Source: Granulosicoccus sp045106475
GTDB lineage: Bacteria; Pseudomonadota; Gammaproteobacteria; Granulosicoccales; Granulosicoccaceae
DNA: 64,000 bases
Assembly: GCA_045106475.1 (NCBI GenBank)
Contig: JBGCEO010000069.1
Span: forward strand, 1 to 64,000
Reading direction: 5' to 3'
Under the pieces are notes generated by a model. It saw only the letters and a program-made list of their open reading frames with translations, was not told the origin of the DNA and did no database searches. Positions 45,532-55,264 of the stretch are shown one piece after another (position 1 is the first letter of the stretch; each line of letters begins with the position of its first letter). Both the position numbers and the translations under genes were made by a program.

Positions 45532-46664
45532 TGCGCCCTCCAACGAACACCACTATCACCTCTTAGAGCGCGCCAGGCGCCCACCACAGCCGCAGCATTA
45601 AGTTGCAGGAATACTTTGATAATATTCACCAGCTTGTTGTCCACGCCCAACATTCCAAGCATACCCAGTGCATAAAAAAGCAATTGCACAACGAGCATCA
45701 GGTTCAAAAACCAGCTGCTTCCCACTAAGCTGGCAATGAGCGCAACCGCAAGCGCATACGGCACCAGCAACCTGCACACTTTATGCGAGAGAAACTGCCA
45801 CCAGACAGGATTTCTAAGCGGATTGAACAACCATGGATGCCGTTTGAACGATTGAAAATTACCCGTAAGCGTTCGAGCTTTTCGTTTGAATTCGTTCGAT
45901 ACCTTGGCTTCGGCCTGATCATACGCCTTGGCCATGGGTTCGAACACAGTACGCTTGCCTTGTTTTAACAGCGAAATGGGGGTGTCAAAATCATCTAGCA
46001 AAGTATCAGCTGGCAGTGGTTCATAGTCCAACCTCCGAATGGCATAGAGTGCACCCGTCGCACCTGTAGTGGAGAACAATCCACTTTCATTGGCACGAAT
46101 CCACTTTTCATAGCGCCAGTAGAGACCAACATTTGCAGCTTCCTGACCTTCATCACCGCTCAGCACCAACTCGCCACTGACAGCACCGACATCGGCTGCC
46201 GAAAGCCGATTGACAAGTGCAGAAACAGAGCCTGCGGAAACTGCTTGCCGTGCATCCATGAAAACAATAACGTCTCCCTGCGCAACAGCGACACCCGCAT
46301 TGAGTGCGGTTGGCTTGCCGGCTGCCGGACTGTATTGCTCAACACGCCATCCGGGCCGACTCTCAGATGCCTTTTCCAGTAAATCAACCGTATTGTCTGT
46401 TGATCCATCCGATACAAACACACATTCAATCAGGTGCGAAGGGTAGGAAAGCCGGTCGAGAGACTCGATTTTGGCTGGCAAATTCAGCGCTTCGTTGTGA
46501 GCAGCAATAACAATACTGACTGAAACAGACTGCGAGTCGCTCACAGGCTCTTCACTCACCTGATCTGACTGCTTAGGTCTTCTGGCTCGCCAGTTCAATA
46601 CAAGGGGAAAAACCAGATAGGTGTATAGGCAAAATGCAACTGCACTCAAAAACAGAACAGTCAC
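45528..46664 (-). CDS. Family 2 glycosyltransferase, membrane-anchored (GTG start)
   Basis: This 378-residue protein has an N-terminal membrane segment, a GT-A domain (VSIVIAAHNEALNLPAKIESL, FVSDGSTDNT, VIVFMDARQ, DDFDTPI) and C-terminal membrane segments (about 300-355). The pattern fits processive or single-addition GT2 enzymes. GTG 46664 is preferred: it overlaps the flippase stop (GTGA) and follows a strong GAGGGGG site; longer frames would intrude on the flippase gene. Confidence 0.87.
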   Translation of the reverse strand: MTVLFLSAVAFCLYTYLVFPLVLNWRARRPKQSDQVSEEPVSDSQSVSVSIVIAAHNEALNLPAKIESLDRLSYPSHLIECVFVSDGSTDNTVDLLEKASESRPGWRVEQYSPAAGKPTALNAGVAVAQGDVIVFMDARQAVSAGSVSALVNRLSAADVGAVSGELVLSGDEGQEAANVGLYWRYEKWIRANESGLFSTTGATGALYAIRRLDYEPLPADTLLDDFDTPISLLKQGKRTVFEPMAKAYDQAEAKVSNEFKRKARTLTGNFQSFKRHPWLFNPLRNPVWWQFLSHKVCRLLVPYALAVALIASLVGSSWFLNLMLVVQLLFYALGMLGMLGVDNKLVNIIKVFLQLNAAAVVGAWRALRGDSGVRWRAQ

Positions 46665-48145
46665 GAAAGTTTCCCCCTCTGCGCCAGTTGCGCATAGCGT
46701 GTTCTTGCCCAGATACGAACAGCTGGGTCTACCCACCACAATAACAGCAGAAGGCCAATGGTACCGGTAAATCCTTTCACCAAAAAATCAGCCAAATCTG
46801 ATCCAGTAGCCAAGTTATTCAAGGCCAAAAACATCAACACACTTGCAATCAGCATGATCACTGCTGACCGGGAAACAAGATTAAATTCCACGTGTCTAAA
46901 TGCCAGAATGGTAACGCCTGTCATAAAGACACTGTAGGAGATTATGGTGACAACCGCTGCGCCGGTAATACCATAGTGAGGTATCAATAAAAAATTGAGC
47001 ACCAGATTGGTCACGGTGGCCACGAGGCTCCAAATCATGAGCACCTTCGTGTTCTTGAAAATGTACAGTCCGGCGGCCAGGAAATGCATCGCTCCTTCCA
47101 TCCAGAAACTAACCGCTACATAGGGAATTATCACTGTACCAGGGCTGTATTTCGAACCCGCCAGAATATTGAGCAAGTGCGGACTGGTAAGGGCAAACAT
47201 GGCAATAAACGGCATTCCGATTACAGCGTAAAGATGAAAACCCTCAGAGAGAAATTTTTGAGTATCGATCTTTCCGCCCGATTCCCAGAGCTGCATATAG
47301 GCTGGCTTTAAGGTTTGAATCAAAGCAGCAATAATGATGATATCTATGTACGCAGTCAGGTTATAGGACGCAGAGTATTGACCCAGTTGAGCAACGCCCA
47401 ACATCGATTCAATCAGATAACGATCACTCAATCGCAGCACCAGACCAAGTGATTCAAGAATCATCAAAGGCATTCCATATAACAACATGGCTTTAGCCAA
47501 TCTGCCTGAGATGGTGGGTACGCTGAAATGAAAGTCCCCACGATACTGGTAGGCTGCATAGCTGATGCCTACCAGTTCGGCACACATCAGACAGGCGATA
47601 ACTGCCCAGGGATCAAGTTTTGCAAAAAAAAGAACGCAAACAATGAGAGTGACATTCAAGAAACGACTCAGGCTTTGGGCTATGGCCACGTCAGCACTGC
47701 GTTGTTGCGCACGCAAAAAGTTCATCACACCGCTGCCAATCAATCGGATAAAAACAATTGCGGAAGCCAACAGAAACAATGACGCTATGTTTTCATACTG
47801 CAGAATGGCAGGTAATACCAGCAATCCTGTCACCAACCATAGCCCGGTAGCACAGCTGGCCAGAACGAAAAATACCGCGCTGACTGTGCTGTTCATTTGA
47901 GCAACACTGAAATCTATATTTCCGTGTCGAATCTGCGCAAAAAAGCGGATTACCGCGTGCTGCACACCCAACTTGCCCACCGCAATGAAAAAGGTGATGC
48001 TCGAGGTAATCAAGCCCACTATTCCGTAGTCTGCAACACTTAGGTTGCGCGTCAAAATCGGAAAGCTGACTAACCCGACTATTGCGGACAGAGCTCCTGC
48101 GGACGCGTAGTTACGCAGGTGTTTGACTATGCTGACAGCGGCCAT
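46661..48145 (-). CDS. Oligosaccharide flippase, Wzx/MATE-like
   Basis: This 494-residue protein has about 12-14 hydrophobic segments and the Wzx start GALSAIVGLVSFPILTRNLSVADYGIVGL. It should flip lipid-linked repeat units across the inner membrane for the polymerase. Strong linkage to Wza and the polymerase marks a Wzx/Wzy-dependent pathway. Confidence 0.9.
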   Translation of the reverse strand: MAAVSIVKHLRNYASAGALSAIVGLVSFPILTRNLSVADYGIVGLITSSITFFIAVGKLGVQHAVIRFFAQIRHGNIDFSVAQMNSTVSAVFFVLASCATGLWLVTGLLVLPAILQYENIASLFLLASAIVFIRLIGSGVMNFLRAQQRSADVAIAQSLSRFLNVTLIVCVLFFAKLDPWAVIACLMCAELVGISYAAYQYRGDFHFSVPTISGRLAKAMLLYGMPLMILESLGLVLRLSDRYLIESMLGVAQLGQYSASYNLTAYIDIIIIAALIQTLKPAYMQLWESGGKIDTQKFLSEGFHLYAVIGMPFIAMFALTSPHLLNILAGSKYSPGTVIIPYVAVSFWMEGAMHFLAAGLYIFKNTKVLMIWSLVATVTNLVLNFLLIPHYGITGAAVVTIISYSVFMTGVTILAFRHVEFNLVSRSAVIMLIASVLMFLALNNLATGSDLADFLVKGFTGTIGLLLLLWWVDPAVRIWARTRYAQLAQRGKLS

Positions 48146-48156
48146 GAACTAAAGCT

Positions 48157-49098
48157 CTATTGGGCCGTGCTAAACAGATCGTGCATATCGGAAAGCGTTG
48201 AAAACGTTGCACCTTCTTCTGCACACCATTGCAGTGTCGATTTCATATCGTCTAGAAATCTCTCAACATCGCCGCGTGTTTGTGGATAGGGCGAAGCCTC
48301 TTCAATCACTTCCATCGAATGAAACATCATGTTTATAGACAACACTCGCCTGTCGTTATGGCGTTTTAGTTGGTAGCGGAATATGTCTTTCATTTGTTCA
48401 ACGCTTGCAAACCAGGGCCGAAACCATCGGGGGTCTCGAAACAATCTGGGTTTCACCGTGACAGGTACTTCGAGCAATCGATTATCAGCCGCAGCTGCAG
48501 CCACACAAATATCCGTATCATTTGGGAAATAGGGTTGTTCGGGTGCTTTACGAAAATCGACGCTGCCATTGGGTTCAGACCATCGCAAATAAGGCGTGAC
48601 ACTGGTATCTACCTTGTATCCCAATCGTTGAAGACTTCGGATCGAATCTATGGAAGCACCATATCTACCGGCGCGAAAACTGGTGGGTGAATAGCCCAAA
48701 CCGGACTCAAACAGTAATGTAAGATTTTTAAGTTTTTCAAATTCAACTTGAGGTGCATAGCTTGATTGAAAATCCGGGCTGTCTACACCAGCATAGTCAT
48801 AGAATTTTTTTTCCGGTTCAATGAATGCGGCATGTAAGTGAGTTCCGTATTCATACGCACCTGACAATGAGCGCAGAGTGTCGAGGCATTGCGTATCTTC
48901 TAGAACTTCAACAGTTAGCAGGTAGCTTGGGATAGCGCCAACCTCACTAAAAGCCGGCTGTAAACGATTAGGCAAACCCTCATGAATCGATGCAAATGAA
49001 ATAGGGTTTGAACGCACCCAGTTGGGATCGTGGTCACACTCCGTGTCAATGGATATTGTGATAACGACTTGCTCGATCTGCCCGCTTAGCAAACTCAT
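48157..49098 (-). CDS. Polysaccharide deacetylase-like protein
   Basis: This 313-residue protein has NodB-like features: ISIDTECDHDPNW (catalytic/metal Asp) near the start, GTHLHAAF (His-x-His), and SFRAGRYGASIDSIRSLQRLGYKVDTSVTP. It is distant from the 271-residue deacetylase in the same operon and lacks a signal peptide. The substrate is probably the same polysaccharide, but a non-deacetylase role cannot be excluded. Confidence 0.78.
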   Translation of the reverse strand: MSLLSGQIEQVVITISIDTECDHDPNWVRSNPISFASIHEGLPNRLQPAFSEVGAIPSYLLTVEVLEDTQCLDTLRSLSGAYEYGTHLHAAFIEPEKKFYDYAGVDSPDFQSSYAPQVEFEKLKNLTLLFESGLGYSPTSFRAGRYGASIDSIRSLQRLGYKVDTSVTPYLRWSEPNGSVDFRKAPEQPYFPNDTDICVAAAAADNRLLEVPVTVKPRLFRDPRWFRPWFASVEQMKDIFRYQLKRHNDRRVLSINMMFHSMEVIEEASPYPQTRGDVERFLDDMKSTLQWCAEEGATFSTLSDMHDLFSTAQ

Positions 49099-49116
49099 GA
49101 GAAATCTAACTGGAAA

Positions 49117-50379
49117 TCAAGCACGATAAAGCTCAGAAAGACTCGATACCACTTGATCGAATCCGTAGTGTTCTACCATCCGATTGCGCCCTGCTAGAGC
49201 AGTTGACTCTCGCAACTCAACGTCATCGAGGTAACGAATTAACCGTTCGGCCAAAGAGAATGAATCACCAACTTTAAACAACAAACCAGTCACTTCATCT
49301 TCAATCAAGTCATTGTTACCGCCGATATCCGAAGCGATAACCGGCAGCTGTTCGACCATCGCTTCCATCACAGAGTTAGGCAAACCTTCTGCAAAAGAAG
49401 GCTGCACATAGATCGTCAAACTCTGAAAGTACTCAGCCGTGTTGTCGATTCTGCCTAACCAATCTACCTGCTCTGCAATTCCCAAACTCTCTGCCTGGTC
49501 CTGGAGTGAAGTCAGAATTTCGCCACTACCCGCTATGACAAGACGAAGTTTCTGTTCAGGCCGGGCCTGAAGCACCTGAGCAAAACCATCCAGCAGAACG
49601 TGCACGCCCTTCACCTCTCTTAACCTGCCGCAGTAGCCGATCGTCACGGTTTCGTTATTTGTCTCACTGTGTGGCGGTACACTGGTATCCACACCATTAG
49701 GCACGTATTTGATTTGTGAATGACGAAAACCGGCCTCCAGCAACTTGTCACCAGTCTGTTCGCTGATTGTCTGAATATGATCGACCTTGCTCAGCCCTAA
49801 TCGAATCAACAGATTCAAAGGTTTCCAGCGGGCACTTTGGTCAAGCACACCCCCTTCGAATTCGTAAAAGCCGGAAATTTTGGTCGTCACTGGCATAGCA
49901 TGCCAACGTTTGGAATACCCAGCTGAGGCCGCCAACAAGTGCGTAATGTGGATATGAAGCGCATCAAAACGACCTCGGTTGGCAATTAGAAACCGGGCAA
50001 AGTAGGCCATCAACACCAGTGAACCTATCCATCTTATGTGCGGGTAATCAATTCTTTGAACAAAAAACCCTTCAACCGTTTCGGTCACTGATTGAGAGAG
50101 CAACACTCTGGGTGCAACAAATTCGACCTCAATGCCCCGCTCTCGCAGCGCACAAGCAAGCTTCAATGCCTGACTCTCCGCACCGCCCAGACCCGGAAAC
50201 CGGCTATCCACGGCGAACAACACACGCAGAGGCTTGTCTAATATCTTGCTGGGAGATTCTTCATGAATCAAGTTCAGGGCCGGGGCAGTGTCGGTATCAA
50301 TCTCGTCCCGAACACCTTTCATGAAACCCAATCGACTAGTCGCGATTCTGTCACGATGCCCTCGACCGTCGCTCGTCAT
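49117..50379 (-). CDS. Family 4 glycosyltransferase
   Basis: This 420-residue GT-B enzyme has the N-terminal acceptor domain (FAVDSRFPGLGGAESQALKLA), the GT4 donor region (VTIGYCGRLREVKGVHVLLDG) and the EX7E-type motif PSFAEGLPNSVMEAM. ATG 50379 overlaps the barrel-protein stop (ATGA); a later ATG at about residue 20 is also possible. It adds a sugar to the lipid-linked repeat unit in the cytoplasm. Confidence 0.88.
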   Translation of the reverse strand: MTSDGRGHRDRIATSRLGFMKGVRDEIDTDTAPALNLIHEESPSKILDKPLRVLFAVDSRFPGLGGAESQALKLACALRERGIEVEFVAPRVLLSQSVTETVEGFFVQRIDYPHIRWIGSLVLMAYFARFLIANRGRFDALHIHITHLLAASAGYSKRWHAMPVTTKISGFYEFEGGVLDQSARWKPLNLLIRLGLSKVDHIQTISEQTGDKLLEAGFRHSQIKYVPNGVDTSVPPHSETNNETVTIGYCGRLREVKGVHVLLDGFAQVLQARPEQKLRLVIAGSGEILTSLQDQAESLGIAEQVDWLGRIDNTAEYFQSLTIYVQPSFAEGLPNSVMEAMVEQLPVIASDIGGNNDLIEDEVTGLLFKVGDSFSLAERLIRYLDDVELRESTALAGRNRMVEHYGFDQVVSSLSELYRA

Positions 50380-51797
50380 TGCAGCAAAGATTTGAGTTCG
50401 ATCGTCAAATCCTGATTGGCACGTGAGGGTGGAGCCCAACGTATGCCGACGGTAATGCGATTCTCAGTAACGTCGATATCTTCTTCAACGCCTACACCCG
50501 TGTTGAAACGTGTTCGCAGGCCTGTAGCCGTGTCATGCACGAGGCCGCCTTCAAGTTCAAAGCTACGACTAAGTTGATAGATCAGCTGGGCTGACGCCAA
50601 CACTGAATCTGATTCATCATTGCGGTTGTCGAATTCGCGTCGTTCGTAGTTAGCTGACAGCTCTCCCCGCAAGCGCGTGGCCAACCTGCGCGAATAGGAC
50701 ACATAGGCGAATCCCTGCAGCTGGTCTTCAGAGCTGGCATCGATTGCCAAGTCTGAATCTATCGACAACAGTTTGTAATCCAGTTGAGCGACTCCTGTAC
50801 CTAAATCCAGACTCGTTCGAGCCGATTGGAAAGAGTATTCGATGCCAAGTCGCGTTTCTGCGAATATTCCTGACGCTTCTGGACGAACGCCAGCGGCTTC
50901 GCCACCACTGCTAATCAAGCTTTCAATAGTGCTCAATGCCTGATCACTCAAGTCGCGTGTTAACGCGATACTCAGAGAGGTTTGCGGCCCCAAAGTGCGA
51001 GTGGCTCTGAGTTGTGCATTGAGACCATTTAGACTTTCTTCGTCTGCATCATAACGTGTAAGCCCAATTTCGCCATAGAGTTCCAGGAAGCCTCTTAAGC
51101 GGTTCCAATAAACTGACGATGAGAGTCTGTTGAAATCGGGCTCATCTGATTGGTCGATTGTGTCGTTGGCGAGCTCCGGCAAATCTGTATAGATGTCGCT
51201 TAAACGAAATCCAAAATAACTTCCAGTCGTTGTATCGCGCTCATAGCTGAAAGAGGCATTGTATAGAGTCTCTAATGACTCGTTATCCTCAGTTTGGTTG
51301 ATGTACAGAAGCCGTGCTCTTGTCCTGCTGACACCTTCGACGTCGTACTCGAAACTTGGCCCGGTCACAAACACGTTTCTACGGTCTATATCGTTGTCGT
51401 CTATGGGTTGCACAGCATTGTCGGTTCTCACACCCCCAAGGATGTCGCCCACGTACCAGCGCCAGGATCGCGGAGTCAGGTAAAATTCTGCAGCTCCAAG
51501 AAAACGACTGACCGTGTTGACGTCAGAATCATCATCAGTATTGGTTTGTCTGGTATCAATTTCGCCAGAGAATGCTGCCGATACCAATCGGCTGCGCTGC
51601 TCTCCGTAAATACCCAGCTGCGCACCCGCTATGAAACCATCTTCTTCGTCAGGGCTGTTTACACCCGCGACATTATCGCTGGCTTCAAGTGAAAGCAATC
51701 CTTCAAACCCGATTTCCAGTGCAGCGGCTGATCCGAAAGCCATGCACAAAAAAACTGAAGCAAGGAGATTGGTGGAGAAAAATTTACGAACAGACAC
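50376..51797 (-). CDS. Outer-membrane beta-barrel protein of the exopolysaccharide locus
   Basis: This protein of about 473 residues has a signal peptide (RKFFSTNLLASVFLCMAFG, cleavage near AAA) then alternating amphipathic strands with many Asp/Ser turns, typical of an outer-membrane barrel; it resembles the TIGR03016/EpsL-like proteins of PEP-CTERM/XrtA-type exopolysaccharide loci. The GTG at 51797 gives a clean signal peptide; a TTG at 51845 overlapping the upstream stop would add 16 residues. A role in polysaccharide passage is inferred from position. Confidence 0.75.
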   Translation of the reverse strand: MSVRKFFSTNLLASVFLCMAFGSAAALEIGFEGLLSLEASDNVAGVNSPDEEDGFIAGAQLGIYGEQRSRLVSAAFSGEIDTRQTNTDDDSDVNTVSRFLGAAEFYLTPRSWRWYVGDILGGVRTDNAVQPIDDNDIDRRNVFVTGPSFEYDVEGVSRTRARLLYINQTEDNESLETLYNASFSYERDTTTGSYFGFRLSDIYTDLPELANDTIDQSDEPDFNRLSSSVYWNRLRGFLELYGEIGLTRYDADEESLNGLNAQLRATRTLGPQTSLSIALTRDLSDQALSTIESLISSGGEAAGVRPEASGIFAETRLGIEYSFQSARTSLDLGTGVAQLDYKLLSIDSDLAIDASSEDQLQGFAYVSYSRRLATRLRGELSANYERREFDNRNDESDSVLASAQLIYQLSRSFELEGGLVHDTATGLRTRFNTGVGVEEDIDVTENRITVGIRWAPPSRANQDLTIELKSLLQ

Positions 51798-51841
51798 GTT
51801 AATATTGAAATCCAGGCAGGGTTTGTTGAGAGGTACTAGGA

Positions 51842-52714
51842 TCAACCCGGCTGGTTGTTGATGACAATACCAGCAAGCTTTCGCTCATCAATTTCGTCTA
51901 TTACCGAATCCAAAACGCCTGGCGTTACACCGCCATAGGGAACGACCAGAACCGTGTAGTCGCATATTTCCGACAAAATCTGTGCGTCAGTTGAATTGGA
52001 CATAGCCGGCCCATCAACGATCACATATCGATTGTCGTAGCGCTGTTGAATATCTACCATCAACTGCCGGTAACGCGCACTGGTAAAGTGCTCTGCACAA
52101 ATTTCGTCGTTGCTGCCCATGGGCACGACCCGCATTCGCGGAACGCCACTAGGGCTCACTATGTGTTCAATGCCCAGTTCAGGACGGTCAAGGTATTCAA
52201 GCAGGCCTCGAGCGTCTTCCCGACCGATCAGCTTCATCAGCTTGTGCAAAATGGGAGCATGCAGGTTGGCCTCTACCATCATGGAGGTTTTAGCCTTATC
52301 AAAGGCAATGGTAGCCGCGAGATTCAAGCTCACGAAACTGCCTCCACCTTCCGGCACGACAGAGCTTACAAGAACGCTGAAATTTTTATCTGGACTCAGA
52401 CTATACAACTTGGTTCTGAGCTGACGCATAGCATCAACCATTGCGCGGTGTTTTGAACGAGGATGAACAATGCCCAATACATCCAGCTGTCGGTCGCTGA
52501 ATATCTTTGCCTCTTCCATATTGGCAAGGTCGGCACGAGCACGATCAGCCAGACTGACAGATTCATTGGCCGCACGAAGCTGATTGCCTCCGCCAGAGGA
52601 TGGGCGGCTAACCGGAACCATCTCACGACCTACTTTGCGGGTACGTCTTCCGGATTTTTCCTGCTGCTGATCCAACATCGATTTGGCGTTGGCAAACTTG
52701 GCTCTATTAGTCAT
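51842..52714 (-). CDS. BY-kinase-like ATPase (CpsD/CapB type) with degenerate P-loop
   Basis: This 290-residue soluble protein has the CpsD/ParA-type layout, paired with a separate Wzc-like protein encoded just upstream. The Walker A position reads SSVVPEGGGSFVSLNLA (about 117-133): the invariant Lys-Ser/Thr of GEGKST is replaced by GGSF. Walker A' (usually DADLR) is VEANLH (147-152); Walker B VIVDGP remains. No C-terminal tyrosine cluster is seen. It may therefore be a non-catalytic regulator of chain length. Start overlaps the chain-length gene stop (ATGA). Confidence 0.85.
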   Translation of the reverse strand: MTNRAKFANAKSMLDQQQEKSGRRTRKVGREMVPVSRPSSGGGNQLRAANESVSLADRARADLANMEEAKIFSDRQLDVLGIVHPRSKHRAMVDAMRQLRTKLYSLSPDKNFSVLVSSVVPEGGGSFVSLNLAATIAFDKAKTSMMVEANLHAPILHKLMKLIGREDARGLLEYLDRPELGIEHIVSPSGVPRMRVVPMGSNDEICAEHFTSARYRQLMVDIQQRYDNRYVIVDGPAMSNSTDAQILSEICDYTVLVVPYGGVTPGVLDSVIDEIDERKLAGIVINNQPG

Positions 52715-54291
52715 AGCAAGGCGCCTCCGGCACCGGCAGCCGCTTCCAGGTTGTACTTGATGACAAACACAGCAACATAAAGCAGGCAGACCACCCCCAC
52801 AGTTGCCATGATGGCCCCGGGACGGCTGAAAAATCTGGTTTTTTCATTAGGGGAACTCATATGCGGCACCACCGTAAGAAGCGGTAATTCTAATACATCG
52901 GTTACGGCTGATACTGTGCGTATACGAGGATCTACTTTGAGGAAAACGAACAAATAGATGAATGGCAAAACGGTCGCCAAAAAGATACCGGCTAACACAA
53001 TATGCACAAATCGCAATCCATTAGGCCTGGCAGGAAAATTGGCAGGTTGGTGTATTCGATAGAGTACTCCCTGCTTCTCGGCGCCTAGCGTCATGGTCAA
53101 TCGGGCATCTTCCTGCTGGCTTAGCCGCTGCTCATAAAATTTCTTGTTGGTTTCATAGTCTCGAGTTAGTTCAGCAAGCTGCCTCTCGACCTGAGAGGTT
53201 TTAGCGGAACGCTCGATCTCTTTAGACAGCAAAACTTCCAGCTGGCGCATTCGTGATCGTTGCGCATCGGCTTCTGCAGCTGTGCGCGCAAGATCACTAC
53301 GCAACTGCTGATAAACGGGACTCAGGCTCGCGGAACCGGTAAACGAGGACCCTCCGACGTTAAAGGTGGCAAGTCCATCCCCCAGCGCGGAAGTTTGTGT
53401 TGTTCTCTGCTGAGCCTGCAGTTTGACGTCTTCTATTTGCTGGCGAAGCCTAACGATGTCAGGGTAATCATCGGTGTAGGAAAGGCTGAGCAAATCGATT
53501 TGGGCCTGCAGGTTCGATATTTGCGAGCGCGTCTGATCGAGTTGATAATCACGGGCGATGGTGGATGATTCATTTGACAACTCTGCCTGCAGAGTGCGGC
53601 GGCGCTGGTCAGCCTGAGCAAACAGTAAAGAAGTCTGCTCAAAGTCGCGTTGCAACTCCACGATTCTGGCGTTGACGTTACCCTCGGTGGAATTGCTGAT
53701 ACCCGGGTACTGACTTCTGAAACTCTCGAGACGGCTTTCAGCGTCTTCCAGCTTATCTCGATAGGTCGCTACCTGATCAAGAATGAACTCGAAGGCCTCA
53801 GTTGTTTCTTCTGTAGAGGACTCCATGGTTTTCTGTAGAAACAGTTCCGCGAAGAGACTGGTGGTTTGAAAAGCCACTTTAGGATCTTCGTTCCAGTACT
53901 CGATCTGCAACAGCTGGTTGTTACGATTGGAAACCTTTGTATTGTCGGTTAGATCCTCTCGTTCATTTTCGCGTTCAATTGGCGAAGTATCAGCACTGGT
54001 AAAGCCGACTTCATCCAGTATTTGATCGAGAATATCAGTAGCAAACAGCTCTTCCTTGGCAACGTTAGCCTCATCCCTGTTAGTAATTGCTGCGGTTCCT
54101 ATCAGCGGAGCAACAATATTGCTGTCATCAACATAGAGCTGTACGTAGGAAGTAAATTTCTTCTGCCAGACAGCTCCGATGATGAGGAACAAAAGACTGA
54201 CACCAACGAAAATGGACAGCAAACTTCCGCTGCGCGCCGACGCTTCGCGTGTCAGCAATGGAATCATTTCATCTAGCGTTATATTACTCAT
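52711..54291 (-). CDS. Polysaccharide chain-length determinant (Wzz/GumC-like)
   Basis: This 526-residue protein has a membrane segment near the N-terminus (about 22-40), a long periplasmic coiled-coil region (about 160-400, e.g. YRDKLEDAESRLESFRSQYPG) and a second membrane segment (about 425-445) following the Pro-rich PANFPARPNGLR. This is the PCP architecture without a fused kinase. It sets chain length together with the BY-kinase-like partner and Wza. A third hydrophobic segment near the C-terminus (about 500-515) is unusual but seen in XrtA-type relatives. Confidence 0.9.
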   Translation of the reverse strand: MSNITLDEMIPLLTREASARSGSLLSIFVGVSLLFLIIGAVWQKKFTSYVQLYVDDSNIVAPLIGTAAITNRDEANVAKEELFATDILDQILDEVGFTSADTSPIERENEREDLTDNTKVSNRNNQLLQIEYWNEDPKVAFQTTSLFAELFLQKTMESSTEETTEAFEFILDQVATYRDKLEDAESRLESFRSQYPGISNSTEGNVNARIVELQRDFEQTSLLFAQADQRRRTLQAELSNESSTIARDYQLDQTRSQISNLQAQIDLLSLSYTDDYPDIVRLRQQIEDVKLQAQQRTTQTSALGDGLATFNVGGSSFTGSASLSPVYQQLRSDLARTAAEADAQRSRMRQLEVLLSKEIERSAKTSQVERQLAELTRDYETNKKFYEQRLSQQEDARLTMTLGAEKQGVLYRIHQPANFPARPNGLRFVHIVLAGIFLATVLPFIYLFVFLKVDPRIRTVSAVTDVLELPLLTVVPHMSSPNEKTRFFSRPGAIMATVGVVCLLYVAVFVIKYNLEAAAGAGGALL

Positions 54292-54346
54292 AAGAGATAG
54301 CTAATTTCGCACGTACTTACGGTGTTCAAGATCGATTTAAGTTCCA

Positions 54347-54970
54347 TCAAAATCGGCGCTCGGGGATGGTTATGACATCACCAGGCACCAAGGGGTAATT
54401 TGTGTCCAACAACCCTTGCGTCAAAATGTCGCCCAGGTAAATGTCATACACCCTCGCTACGTTATCGACCGTTCGATAGAGTTTTGCAGCGTTGGGAGAT
54501 GCGAACTCATTCACGCCTCCAGCTTCTAGTACCAGATCGATTACGGTCATACCATCACGATGTGAAATGGACATCGGCTCGGCAACGCCGCCAACCACCC
54601 GAACACGATTCTGAAACTCGGCACTCGGAATTTCTTCGACAATCACCGAGACTTTGGGTGTGCGGATGTATTGAGTCAGCTTGGCTTCAGTATCTGCAGC
54701 GATTTCATCAGGCGTTCGACCGCCTGCCAACACGTCACCGACCAAGGGTACGGAGACAAATCCGTCCGGCCGAACGGGCACGCGAACTGATAGATCAGGA
54801 TTCTTCCATACACTGACGCTAATCACATCGCCTGTTCCGAGGCGAAAGACCGGAGCTGATTCAGTGCCTGTTGCCGGTGGGCGCTCGTCTTCACTCAATG
54901 GACCCCGGGTACCAGAGCAAGCTGCCAGAGTGAGAGCTAAAGAGAGCGTAAGTAAACGCAGAAAATCCAT
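54347..54970 (-). CDS. Polysaccharide export lipoprotein, Wza-like
   Basis: This 207-residue protein has a lipoprotein signal (lipobox LAAC, Cys18), a polysaccharide export domain (YRLGTGDVISVSVWKNPDLS-type segment: FRLGTGDVISVSVWKNPDLS) and an SLBB-like region (RVRVVGGVAEP). It is shorter than E. coli Wza and lacks the C-terminal helix that forms the outer-membrane alpha-barrel, so the barrel protein at 50376 may supply the outer-membrane pore. It is first in its operon. Confidence 0.92.
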   Translation of the reverse strand: MDFLRLLTLSLALTLAACSGTRGPLSEDERPPATGTESAPVFRLGTGDVISVSVWKNPDLSVRVPVRPDGFVSVPLVGDVLAGGRTPDEIAADTEAKLTQYIRTPKVSVIVEEIPSAEFQNRVRVVGGVAEPMSISHRDGMTVIDLVLEAGGVNEFASPNAAKLYRTVDNVARVYDIYLGDILTQGLLDTNYPLVPGDVITIPERRF

Positions 54971-55264
54971 GTCGATTTGTGCCTCCGGGACACCTGACTA
55001 ATTCAAAATATTAACCGCCGGTACAAGCCGCAGCAGACACACTGTCCGCCGGGTAGACGGTTAAGCCAACGTTATTGTCAGGCGAACTGCTTAGTGCCTG
55101 AATTCAGTAACAATAACGACGAGGCAAGTTTATCCGTAAATTCCTTAAGTAAAGTTAACGCAAGCACATAATTTGTCGAAAAATTTGAGTTCTAGCCACC
55201 ATAACTCTCCAGATTACCTAACTTTTAAAGTCTTCGAACGTTAAAGGACGGTAAGCTAGCAGCC
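54971..55264. promoter_or_regulatory. Divergent region upstream of the wza-like operon and the DnaJ-like gene, with a long dyad
   Basis: A two-step inverted repeat spans 55070-55118: CGTTATTGT / ACAATAACG (outer, 9 bp) enclosing CAGGC / GCCTG (inner, 5 bp). It lies 100-148 bp upstream of the wza-like start. It could be an operator, an attenuator or RNA hairpin. Promoter hexamers are not clear. Confidence 0.5.
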
